Origin: JBBECF01 sp040881945
Lineage (GTDB): Bacteria; Pseudomonadota; Alphaproteobacteria; Dongiales; Dongiaceae
Direction: 5' to 3'
Assembly: GCA_040881945.1 (NCBI GenBank)
Contig: JBBECF010000001.1
Coordinates: forward strand, 1 to 9,302
DNA: 9,302 nt
A program made the translations under genes and the position numbers. Positions within the stretch are counted from its first letter, which is position 1. Each line of letters starts with the position of its first letter. Below the pieces are notes generated by a model. That model was given only the letters and a program-made list of their open reading frames with translations, was not told where the DNA came from and made no database searches. Shown in pieces: positions 1-6,117 of this stretch.

Positions 1-153
1 GCCCACGGCGTCAGCCGTGGGAGGGTGGGGGCCCTCGTGGCGCTGCTCGCCCTCCTGGCTCTGGCGGCCTGCGGGGTGAAGAACCCGCCGGAGCTGCCGC
101 CGGGCGAGACGGACCGGTACCCGCGGCAGTATCCGGCGCCGGACGAGCCATGA
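1..153 (+). CDS. Small lipoprotein, C-terminal part (LptM/YifL-like), 5' end uncertain
   Basis: The reading frame is open from the first base to a TGA that overlaps the lysA start (ATGA). It encodes a hydrophobic leucine/alanine run ending in the lipobox LAAC, then a short Pro-rich tail (CGVKNPPELPPGE...) of about 27 residues. This matches a lipoprotein signal peptide cleaved before Cys, with the mature peptide lipidated in the envelope. Tiny lipoproteins beginning CGxKxP directly upstream of lysA are common in proteobacteria. In E. coli the family member LptM (YifL) assists maturation of the LPS translocon, but whether this copy does so is inference. The only start codons inside the window are GTG at 25 and 37. 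Both would remove the upstream arginines expected in a signal peptide n-region, so the true start probably lies before base 1. The conserved neighbour in related genomes is often argH, which cannot be seen here. Confidence 0.7.
   Translation, partial: AHGVSRGRVGALVALLALLALAACGVKNPPELPPGETDRYPRQYPAPDEP
2..21. repeat. Perfect 8-bp inverted repeat (hairpin) at the window edge
   Basis: CCCACGGC (2-9) and GCCGTGGG (14-21) are exact reverse complements around a GTCA loop. No T-run follows, so it is not a standard intrinsic terminator. It lies in the open frame of the lipoprotein and its right arm runs into a GGGAGG purine stretch (19-24). It could be a chance palindrome in coding sequence, the end of an upstream gene, or an RNA hairpin near a start site. 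Confidence 0.45.
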
Positions 154-1460
154 GCGCATTCGCCTATCGCGACGATACGCTGCACGCCGAAGGCGTGAAG
201 CTGGCGCGCATCGCGGCTGAGGTGGGGACGCCGTTCTATTGCTATTCGAGCGGCGCCCTGACCGCCCAGTACCGCGCCTTCGCCGCGGCCTTCGCCGGGC
301 GGCCGGCGACGATCTGCTATGCCTTGAAGGCGAACGCCAACCTGGCCGTGGTCGCCACCCTGGCCGGGCTCGGCGCCGGGGCGGACGTGGTCTCGGGCGG
401 CGAGCTGCGCCAGGCCCTGCGGGCCGGCATTCCGGCGCAGCGCATCGTCTTTGCCGGCGTCGGCAAGACGCGGGCCGAGATGGCGACGGCGCTCGCGGCC
501 GGGATCCTGCAATTCAACGTCGAATCCATGCCCGAGCTGGAGGCGTTGAACGAAGTCGCCATCGCCCGCGGCACGCGCGCGCCGGTCGCCCTGCGCGTCA
601 ATCCGGACGTCGACCCGCGCACCCATGCCAAGATCGCCACCGGCAAGGCCGAGAACAAATTCGGCGTCGATCTCGGCCAGGCGCGCGCCGGCTATCGCGC
701 CGCCGCGTCGATGCCGGGCATCGAGGTGTGCGGAGTCGCGGTCCATATCGGATCGCAGTTGATGGACCTGGAGCCGTACCGTGCCGCCTTCGCCCGGGTC
801 GCCGAGCTCGCCGGCGAGCTGCGCCGCGACGGCCACGACATCCGCCGGCTCGACCTCGGCGGCGGGCTGGGGATCGCCTATGGCGAGGAGCGTCCGCCCG
901 ACCTCGGCGACTACGCGCGGCTCGTCGACGAGACAGTCGGCGGGCTCGGCTGCGACCTGGTCTTCGAGCCGGGGCGCTTCCTGGTCGGCAACGCCGGCGT
1001 ACTCGTCACCCGCGTCCTCTATGTGAAGGAGGGGGCGAGCCGCTGCTTCGTCATCGTCGACGCCGGGATGAACGACCTGTTGCGGCCGACCCTGTACGAG
1101 GCCTATCACGCCATCCTGCCGGTGGCGCGACCGGCCTCGGACGCGGCCAGCCGCCGCGTCGACATCGTCGGCCCGGTGTGCGAGAGCGCCGACAGCTTCG
1201 CCACGCAGCGGGCGCTGCCGCCGGTCGCGCCCGGCGATCTGCTGGCGATCTGCTCGGCCGGCGCCTACGGCGCCGTCATGTCCTCGACCTACAACCTGCG
1301 GTTGCCGGCGCCCGAGGTGATGGTGCGGGAGGATGAGTACGCCGTGGTGCGGCCGCGGCCCGACTACGATGCTATACTGGACCCGGATCGGCTGCCGCGC
1401 TGGATGAGCGACGCGGCGGCTGAGGCGACACGCGGCGCGGCATCGCGAAGACTGGCATGA
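150..1460 (+). CDS. lysA: Diaminopimelate decarboxylase
   Basis: This enzyme catalyses the last step of lysine biosynthesis, the PLP-dependent decarboxylation of meso-diaminopimelate to L-lysine in the cytosol. It is a fold-type III decarboxylase with an N-terminal alanine-racemase-like barrel and a C-terminal beta domain. Visible landmarks are the PLP lysine in CYALKANAN (K60), the HIGSQ motif (residues 199-203), the glycine-rich GGGLG phosphate-binding loop (237-241), EPGR (273-276), the substrate-site cysteine in GPVCESAD (C344), and GAYG (371-374), which supplies the conserved tyrosine. The length of 436 aa is normal, with an Ala/Arg-rich tail of about 15 residues that looks dispensable. 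The ATG overlaps the stop of the upstream lipoprotein (ATGA), and the lysA stop overlaps the next ATG in the same way. There is no strong Shine-Dalgarno, so translation is probably coupled. Identification is secure. Confidence 0.97.
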   Translation: MSAFAYRDDTLHAEGVKLARIAAEVGTPFYCYSSGALTAQYRAFAAAFAGRPATICYALKANANLAVVATLAGLGAGADVVSGGELRQALRAGIPAQRIVFAGVGKTRAEMATALAAGILQFNVESMPELEALNEVAIARGTRAPVALRVNPDVDPRTHAKIATGKAENKFGVDLGQARAGYRAAASMPGIEVCGVAVHIGSQLMDLEPYRAAFARVAELAGELRRDGHDIRRLDLGGGLGIAYGEERPPDLGDYARLVDETVGGLGCDLVFEPGRFLVGNAGVLVTRVLYVKEGASRCFVIVDAGMNDLLRPTLYEAYHAILPVARPASDAASRRVDIVGPVCESADSFATQRALPPVAPGDLLAICSAGAYGAVMSSTYNLRLPAPEVMVREDEYAVVRPRPDYDAILDPDRLPRWMSDAAAEATRGAASRRLA

Positions 1461-3892
1461 CGAATGCGACACGCACCGATGCGGCAGCCGAGGGGCTGCC
1501 GACCGCGCGCCTGCGGCTGGCCCGCGCGGCCCTCTTGTGGGAGGGCCTGTGGCCGGCATCGTGGCCCGCGGTCGCCGTCGCCGGGCTGTTCCTGGCGACG
1601 GCGTTGTTCGATGTGCTGCCTGCGCTCCCCGGATGGCTGCATGTCGCGGCGCTCCTCGCCTTCGTCGCCGCCTTCGTCGTGGCGCTGGTTCGCGGTCCCG
1701 TCCGACAGCGCTGGCCGGACGCGGCGGCGGCGCGCCGCCGCCTCGAGCGCGCGAGCGGCGCCGAGCACCGGCCGCTGACCGGGCTCGTCGATCGGCTCGC
1801 CGCCGGCGCCGGCGACGCCGGGTCGAGCGCGCTGTGGGACATTTATCGCCGGCGCCTGCTCGCCCAGGTGAAGCGGCTGCGGGTCGGGGTGCCGCGGGCC
1901 GGCCTCGCGCGCCGCGACCCGCTGGGCTTGCGCGCCGCCCTCGGCTTGCTCCTGATCATCGCGGCGGTCGCCGCCGGCGACGACGGCCCGGCCCGCCTCG
2001 CCCGCGCCGCCCAGCCCGACCTGGCCGGCTTCGGCCCCGCCGCCCCGGCCCGCCTCGATTTGTGGGTGACGCCGCCGGCCTATACCGGCGTGGCGCCGAT
2101 CTTCCTCACCGCCGGCGCCGCGCCGGCGGCTCCGGCGCCGAGCCTGACCGTGCCCATGGGCAGCCGCGTTCTCGCCCAGGTGCTGGGCGGCCGCGGCCGG
2201 CCGGACTTGCGGATCGGCGAGACCGTCGTCGCCTTCAACGCGATCGACGAAGGCTCGTACCGCGCCGAAGGCGAGATCCGGGCCGGCGACGAATTACGCG
2301 TCGAACAGCGCGGCCGGCTGTTGGCGAGCTGGCCGCTCCGCGTGCTGCCGGACGCGGTCCCCGCGATCGACTTCGCCGGCCCGCCGCAGCGCACCGAGCG
2401 GGCGGCGCTGCGCCTCGAATACGACGCGACGGACGATTACGGGCTTGCCGCCGTGCGCGCGGTGATCCGCCGCCCCGACGGGCTTCCGCCCGCGGACGGG
2501 ACGACCGCCACGATCGAGCTCGCCCTGCCGCTGCCGGGCGCCAACCTCAAGGCGGCGCGGGCGGCCGGGTTCCATGACCTGACGCCGCATCCCTGGGCGG
2601 GCGTCGCGGTCGAGCTGCGGCTCGAGGCGCTGGACGCGCTCGGCCAGATCGGGACGAGCGAGCCGTTCGCCATGACCCTGCCGGAGCGGATCTTCAACCA
2701 CCCGGTCGCCCGCGCCATCGTCGAACAGCGCAAGCAGCTCACCCTGGCGCCCGAGGCCCGCGTCGAAGTGCGCCGGGCGCTCGCCGCCATCGCCGCCCAG
2801 CCGCAGGCCTATGGCGACGACCTGGTCGTGGCGCTCGCCCTGCGCGCCGCCGAGCGGCGCCTGTTCCACGACCGCACGAACGAGGCGATCGGCAGCGTGC
2901 AGAGCCTGTTGTGGGACACCGCGCTGCGCCTCGAGGAAGGCGATCTCGCGATCTTCGAGCGCGAGCTGCGCGCGGCCCAGGAGGCGCTGCAGGAGGCGCT
3001 TGCCGGCGACGCCACGGACGAGGAGATCGAGCGGCTCATGGACCAACTGCAGGTGGCGCTCGACCGCTTCCTGTCGGCCCTGGCCGAACAGTTGCAGCGC
3101 GACGGGCAGGACCTGGCGGACGCTGCGCCGCCCGATCCCAACGCCACGGCTCTGCAACGCGAGGACTTGCAGCGCCTGCTCGACCAGGCGCGCGAGCTGG
3201 CGCGCACCGGGGCGCGGGAGGCGGCGCGCAACCTGCTCGCGCAGCTTCAGGAGATGCTCGAGAACCTGCAAGCCGGCCGCCCCGGCCAGCCCCAGGAGGG
3301 GACGGCGGAGGCGATGCGGCTGATGCGCGACCTCGACGCGCTGACGCAGCGCCAGCAGGACCTGCTCGACCGCAGCTTCCGCCAGTCGCAGCAGATGCGG
3401 CCGGGCGACCGGGCGCCGAACGCCGGCGACGCCGCGCGCGACCAGGAAGGGCTGCGCCGGGCGTTGGGCGAGACGATGCGCCGGTTCGGCGAGCTCATGG
3501 ACGATATTCCGCGCCCCCTGGGGCGGGCCGAATTGGCCATGCGCGACGCGGTCGAGGCGTTGCGCCAGGGCGCCCCCGACGCGGCCGTCGGACCGCAGAC
3601 GCGGGCGCTGAACGAATTGCAGCAGGGCGCGCGCGCCATGATCGAGTCGCTGATGGAGCAGTTCGGGCCGCAGCCGGGGGTCGGGCAGGAGCGTTTCGGC
3701 GAGTCGCGCGATCCCCTGGGCCGGCTCGACCCGGGCATGGGCATGATCGACACCGGCGACGTCGCCATTCCCGAGGAGGCCGACCTGCAGCGCGCCCGCG
3801 AGATCCTCGACGAGTTGCGCCGGCGCGCCGGCGAACGCGCCCGGCCGCAACTCGAGCTCGACTACATCGACCGGCTGCTGCGGCGGTTCTAA
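1457..3892 (+). CDS. TIGR02302 / DUF4175-like membrane protein of unknown function
   Basis: This 811-residue protein fits TIGR02302, an alphaproteobacterial family of about 850 aa with two or three N-terminal membrane helices and a long low-complexity C-terminal region. Hydrophobic segments are visible at about 31-53, 60-79 and 156-173. They are followed by a probable periplasmic beta-rich region (about 185-410, including the segment LDLWVTPPAYTG) and then long Gln/Glu/Ala/Arg-rich helices with coiled-coil character (about 415-560 and 570-740). The C-terminus, about 754-811, is the most family-like block: a DPLGRLDPG stretch, then DVAIPEEADLQRAREILDEL, then ELDYIDRLLRRF at the very end. The Gln/Gly repeat region seems shorter than in some relatives. 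The function is unknown. The ATG overlaps the lysA stop (ATGA), and lysA adjacency is common for this family, so a role in the envelope or peptidoglycan is a reasonable guess only. A convergent repeat element follows the gene. Confidence 0.9.
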   Translation: MTNATRTDAAAEGLPTARLRLARAALLWEGLWPASWPAVAVAGLFLATALFDVLPALPGWLHVAALLAFVAAFVVALVRGPVRQRWPDAAAARRRLERASGAEHRPLTGLVDRLAAGAGDAGSSALWDIYRRRLLAQVKRLRVGVPRAGLARRDPLGLRAALGLLLIIAAVAAGDDGPARLARAAQPDLAGFGPAAPARLDLWVTPPAYTGVAPIFLTAGAAPAAPAPSLTVPMGSRVLAQVLGGRGRPDLRIGETVVAFNAIDEGSYRAEGEIRAGDELRVEQRGRLLASWPLRVLPDAVPAIDFAGPPQRTERAALRLEYDATDDYGLAAVRAVIRRPDGLPPADGTTATIELALPLPGANLKAARAAGFHDLTPHPWAGVAVELRLEALDALGQIGTSEPFAMTLPERIFNHPVARAIVEQRKQLTLAPEARVEVRRALAAIAAQPQAYGDDLVVALALRAAERRLFHDRTNEAIGSVQSLLWDTALRLEEGDLAIFERELRAAQEALQEALAGDATDEEIERLMDQLQVALDRFLSALAEQLQRDGQDLADAAPPDPNATALQREDLQRLLDQARELARTGAREAARNLLAQLQEMLENLQAGRPGQPQEGTAEAMRLMRDLDALTQRQQDLLDRSFRQSQQMRPGDRAPNAGDAARDQEGLRRALGETMRRFGELMDDIPRPLGRAELAMRDAVEALRQGAPDAAVGPQTRALNELQQGARAMIESLMEQFGPQPGVGQERFGESRDPLGRLDPGMGMIDTGDVAIPEEADLQRAREILDELRRRAGERARPQLELDYIDRLLRRF

Positions 3893-3928
3893 CGGTCTCT
3901 CCCAAACGGGTGGTTCGCGCCGTTGTCG

Positions 3929-3940
3929 AACTTCGAAGTT
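3929..3940. repeat. 12-bp perfect palindrome beside the repeat element
   Basis: AACTTCGAAGTT is a perfect 12-bp palindrome immediately next to the left end of the composite repeat. It is also bracketed by two GTTGTC copies (3922-3927 and 3938-3943). It may be a junction of the repeat with its insertion site or simply chance. No function is claimed. Confidence 0.4.
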
Positions 3941-4033
3941 GTCATTGCCGGGCTTGACCCGGCAATCCATCCCCGGGTCAAGCCCGAGGACGCAGCGGCA
4001 CGATGGATGCCCGGCTCAAGGCCGGGCATGACA
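3940..4033. repeat. Composite alphaproteobacterial palindromic repeat ('GLDPAIH' type)
   Basis: The two ends, 3940-3970 and 4003-4033, are 31-nt inverted copies that agree at 25 of 31 positions and both start or end with TGTCAT. Each arm is itself a perfect hairpin: a 9-bp stem 3944-3952/3958-3966 with loop CTTGA, and a 9-bp stem 4007-4015/4021-4029 with loop TCAAG. Between them, 3972-3988 holds a third, degenerate unit with the same CGGGTCAAGCCCG core. Translated, the element reads VIAGLDPAIH on one strand and MDCRVKPGND on the other. This is a signature I recognise from spurious ORFs in many alphaproteobacterial genomes, so the element is probably one of a dispersed family. It lies between the convergent TIGR02302 and cpdR-like genes, where its hairpins could help end transcription from either side, although no T-runs are present. 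Confidence 0.85.
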
Positions 4034-4084
4034 GCGAGTAAGGAACCAAACGTTAGATCTCACCACGAGCGGCGTTGCGGCGGC

Positions 4085-4450
4085 CTAGGCGCCGGCCGCG
4101 ACGGCGTCGCGGACCGCGGCGCAGATCTCCTTGAGGCTGAACGGCTTGGTGACGACGCGGCAGATCAGGGCGTCGAGGTTGTGGGCGCGCTGCCGCTCGG
4201 CGGCATAGCCGGACATCAGCAGAATCGGCATGTGCGGATAGGTCTTGGTGGCCTTGAGCGCGAGCGCGATGCCGTCGAGGCCGGGCATCACGATGTCGGC
4301 CAGCAGCAGGTCGTAGGGCGCGGCGCCGAGCGCCTCGAGCGCCCGCCCGCCGTCGTCGACGGCGGTCACGTCGTGACCGTCGAGTACTAGGGCGCGCGCG
4401 ACGAACTCGCGCACGGCCTGGTCGTCTTCCGCCACAAGAACGCGCGCCAT
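4085..4450 (-). CDS. cpdR: Single-domain response regulator, CpdR-like
   Basis: The 121-residue product is a stand-alone receiver (REC) domain with no output domain. All key residues are present: the acidic pair D9-D10 in AEDD, the phospho-acceptor D52 in LLLADIVMPGLDG, S80 at the conserved Thr/Ser position, and K102 in TKPF. The start MARVLVAEDD and the motifs DIVMPxxDGI and GYAAERQRAHNLDALI resemble the CpdR group of alphaproteobacteria. In Caulobacter, unphosphorylated CpdR primes the ClpXP protease at the pole for cell-cycle proteolysis, and it is switched off by phosphorelay from CckA/ChpT. This exact role is inferred from family resemblance. Single-domain receivers are numerous, and a paralogue such as a CpdR2 or another DivK-like regulator is possible. 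It is a separate transcription unit or the distal gene after the zinc-ribbon gene, with a 197-bp gap containing an AT-rich tract. No good ribosome binding site is seen before the ATG. Confidence 0.85.
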   Translation of the reverse strand: MARVLVAEDDQAVREFVARALVLDGHDVTAVDDGGRALEALGAAPYDLLLADIVMPGLDGIALALKATKTYPHMPILLMSGYAAERQRAHNLDALICRVVTKPFSLKEICAAVRDAVAAGA

Positions 4451-4500
4451 GATCGTAGCCGTCCGCTCAATGGAAGGGGGCTTGTCCGGCCGGAGAAGTC

Positions 4501-4529
4501 AGCATGAGCATCCGCATCATGCAAGTCAA
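4501..4529 (-). promoter_or_regulatory. Candidate promoter for the cpdR-like gene
   Basis: Reading the - strand, TTGACT (4529-4524) is followed after 17 nt by CATGCT (4506-4501), about 50 nt before the ATG. The -35 is good and the -10 is poor (3 of 6 matches to consensus). An AT-rich tract lies about 20 nt further upstream. The call is tentative. Confidence 0.3.
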
Positions 4530-4549
4530 GAAGAACCCGTCGCTCCGAC

Positions 4550-4611
4550 TATTACAATAATACAAAGATAAAATTGCGAATTTATCGAAATAATACGCGA
4601 AGATTCATTAT
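4550..4611. other. AT-rich intergenic tract in a GC-rich window
   Basis: Only 14 of 62 bases are G or C (about 23%), against a surrounding sequence that is visibly far richer in GC. It contains an 8-bp direct repeat AATAATAC (4556-4563 and 4589-4596) and a GANTC site (4602-4606). It lies between the stop of the zinc-ribbon gene and the start of the cpdR-like gene, both on the - strand. Plausible roles are an upstream promoter element, a nucleoid-protein binding region or a regulator site for the cpdR-like gene. No ORF is supported here. Confidence 0.6.
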
Positions 4612-4647
4612 CCGCCACGGCCCGCGGGATCCGGCTTCGCCCCCCCG

Positions 4648-5310
4648 TCAACCCCCGGCCGGGCCTTCCGTAAAGGTGATGGACAGGCGCTTCGAGGCCT
4701 CGGGCGGGTTGCGGGTCGTCGTTGTGAAGGTCGCGGACTCGCCGGGGGCAAGCTCCGGTCTGTCCAGGCTGAACGTCCAGTCGGTCAGCCACTGGTTGTT
4801 CTCGTTGCGCAGCGTCGCGCGCAGCGTGGGCACGGCTTGCGCGGTATCGGTGACGTTGGTGACGTGGCCTTCGACGATCATCGCGTCCTGGCCGTCGATC
4901 CGTCGCCGCACGAACGTCACATTGTCGAGTCGCAGGCCGGCGCCCAGCGCGGTGGCGCGGATCCCGAGCGCCGCGTACAAGCTTTCGGTCGGCGGCCAGG
5001 CGGCAACGATGCGCTCGCGCGCCACGTAGGCGCCGGAGAGAGCGACCGCCAGCACGATCCCGGCCAGCAACAGGGACCCGACTCCGAAGCGCCGCGCCAC
5101 CCGCGGCACGAAGCGGGCGGGCAGGTTGACGCGGGACCCCGGATCGACCGGCGGCGGCGGCGGCAGGTCGACGCGCCGCGGCATGTCGGCCGGCGGCGCC
5201 TGCATCCAGCTATGGGCGCACTTCGCGCAACGCACCATCCGCCCACTGGGGCCGAGCACGGCCGGATCGGTCAGATAGCGCGTCGCGCAGGCGGGACAGG
5301 TCAGGATCAT
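4648..5310 (-). CDS. MJ0042-type zinc-ribbon membrane protein (DUF3426-like C-terminus)
   Basis: The 220-residue product begins with a zinc ribbon of the MJ0042/zinc_ribbon_4 type: CPAC (C5, C8) and CAKC (C28, C31), with the usual MILTCPACATRY start and a following HSW. A Pro-rich linker (about 41-65) leads to one membrane helix at about 76-96 and a C-terminal domain (about 105-220). That domain contains VEGHVTNVTD, WTFSLDRPELAPGE and FTTTTRNPP, as in the DUF3426 group of membrane-attached beta domains. The predicted topology is ribbon in the cytoplasm and C-terminal domain in the periplasm. The function of the family is not established. Its position divergent from ftsEX is one I recognise from alphaproteobacteria and hints at an envelope role, which is inference. 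No Shine-Dalgarno precedes the ATG (the sequence there is pyrimidine-rich), but the start fits the family well. Confidence 0.88.
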   Translation of the reverse strand: MILTCPACATRYLTDPAVLGPSGRMVRCAKCAHSWMQAPPADMPRRVDLPPPPPVDPGSRVNLPARFVPRVARRFGVGSLLLAGIVLAVALSGAYVARERIVAAWPPTESLYAALGIRATALGAGLRLDNVTFVRRRIDGQDAMIVEGHVTNVTDTAQAVPTLRATLRNENNQWLTDWTFSLDRPELAPGESATFTTTTRNPPEASKRLSITFTEGPAGG

Positions 5311-5340
5311 GCGCCAGGAGGGGGTGGCCGAGCTTCAGGT

Positions 5341-5369
5341 CTTATAGGTTGCGGCCGGCGCAGGCGCAA
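5341..5369 (-). promoter_or_regulatory. Candidate promoter for the zinc-ribbon gene
   Basis: On the - strand, TTGCGC (5369-5364) is separated by exactly 17 nt from TATAAG (5346-5341). This places the transcription start about 25 nt before the ATG at 5310, which leaves a short leader. Both boxes are reasonable sigma70-type matches in a very GC-rich intergenic region, so this is one of the better promoter candidates in the window. The 102-bp divergent region must also carry any ftsE promoter, for which I see no clear boxes. Confidence 0.5.
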
Positions 5370-5412
5370 GCCGCCAGGGCCGCAAGCTGGACGCGGGAAA
5401 GCCGCCTGTGCC

Positions 5413-6117
5413 ATGCTGCCGAGGGCCGCGGCTACCAGCAGGGACACCAACGGCTTGGTCGTATTCGAAGACGTCGTCATGCGCTACGACGCCGGACCGG
5501 AGGTCCTGCGCGAGGTTTCCTTCGCGTGCGCGCCCGGATCGTTCCACTTCCTGATCGGGCCGAGCGGCGCCGGCAAGTCCTCGCTGCTGCGCCTGATGTA
5601 CTTGGCGGCGCGGCCGTCGCGCGGCGTCGTCAGCCTGTTCGGCCACGACGTGACGGGCTTGCGCCGCCGCGATCTGCCGGAGTTGCGCCGGCACATCGGC
5701 GTAGTCTTTCAGGACTTTCGTCTGCTCGAACACCTGTCGGCGGTGGACAACGTGGCGCTGCCGCTGCGCGTGGCCGGCGTCCGCGAGGCGGAGATCCGTG
5801 AGCACGTGCCGGAGCTGCTGCGCTGGGTCGGCCTCGCCGACCATCTCGATGCGCGGCCGGCGACGCTGTCCGGCGGCCAGCAGCAGCGCGTCGCCATCGC
5901 CCGGGCGGTGATCAATCGACCGCGCCTGCTGCTGGCCGACGAGCCGACCGGCAATGTCGACGACGCCATCGCGGTGCGCCTGATGTATCTTTTCGAGGAG
6001 CTGAACAAGATGGGCACGACCGTGGTGGTCGCCACGCACAACGAACGGCTCGTGAGCCGCTTCGATCACCCCCAACTGCGCATCGAAAACGCCACCATCC
6101 GGACTGCGGTCGCTTGA
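5413..6117 (+). CDS. ftsE: Cell division ATP-binding protein FtsE
   Basis: FtsE is the cytoplasmic ATPase of the FtsEX complex. It drives conformational change in FtsX, which activates peptidoglycan hydrolases at the septum. The sequence is a complete ABC nucleotide-binding domain of 234 aa: Walker A GPSGAGKSS (49-57), Q-loop Gln100 in VVFQDFRLL, signature LSGGQQQRV (152-160), Walker B LLLADEP (172-178) followed by TGNVD, and H-loop His209 in ATHN. GPEVLREVSF and PGSFHFLIGPSG are typical FtsE phrases. ATG 5413 is chosen because it is the last ATG before the domain. It gives an N-terminal extension of about 14 residues (MLPRAAATSRDTNG) before the usual start near LVVFEDV. A TTG at 5455, with a GGGAC upstream, is an alternative that would match the common FtsE length better. 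The open frame runs much further upstream but lacks coding character there. Its stop abuts the ftsX ATG. Confidence 0.95.
   Translation: MLPRAAATSRDTNGLVVFEDVVMRYDAGPEVLREVSFACAPGSFHFLIGPSGAGKSSLLRLMYLAARPSRGVVSLFGHDVTGLRRRDLPELRRHIGVVFQDFRLLEHLSAVDNVALPLRVAGVREAEIREHVPELLRWVGLADHLDARPATLSGGQQQRVAIARAVINRPRLLLADEPTGNVDDAIAVRLMYLFEELNKMGTTVVVATHNERLVSRFDHPQLRIENATIRTAVA

Noticed and set aside
1373..1378. TATACT box near the end of lysA as an internal promoter for the TIGR02302 gene
   Set aside because: No -35-like hexamer is found 16-18 nt upstream, and the ATGA overlap already explains co-expression.
2294..3970. 558-codon open frame on the - strand opposite the TIGR02302 gene
   Set aside because: It is a GC-rich antisense shadow. 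The opposite strand encodes a recognisable protein along the whole length, this frame has a low-complexity Arg/Leu/Gln/Gly composition, and it begins inside the repeat element.
3923..4390. 155-codon open frame on the + strand starting in the repeat
   Set aside because: The first part is the translated repeat (VIAGLDPAIH...), a known source of spurious ORFs, and the rest is antisense to the cpdR-like gene.
4526..4792. 88-codon open frame on the - strand
   Set aside because: It overlaps the zinc-ribbon gene in another frame and then runs into the AT-rich tract. No start signal or motif supports it.
4837..5412. Upstream in-frame extension of ftsE reaching back over the zinc-ribbon gene
   Set aside because: It is antisense to the zinc-ribbon gene, has no FtsE homology in this part, and would place an implausible extension of about 190 residues on FtsE.
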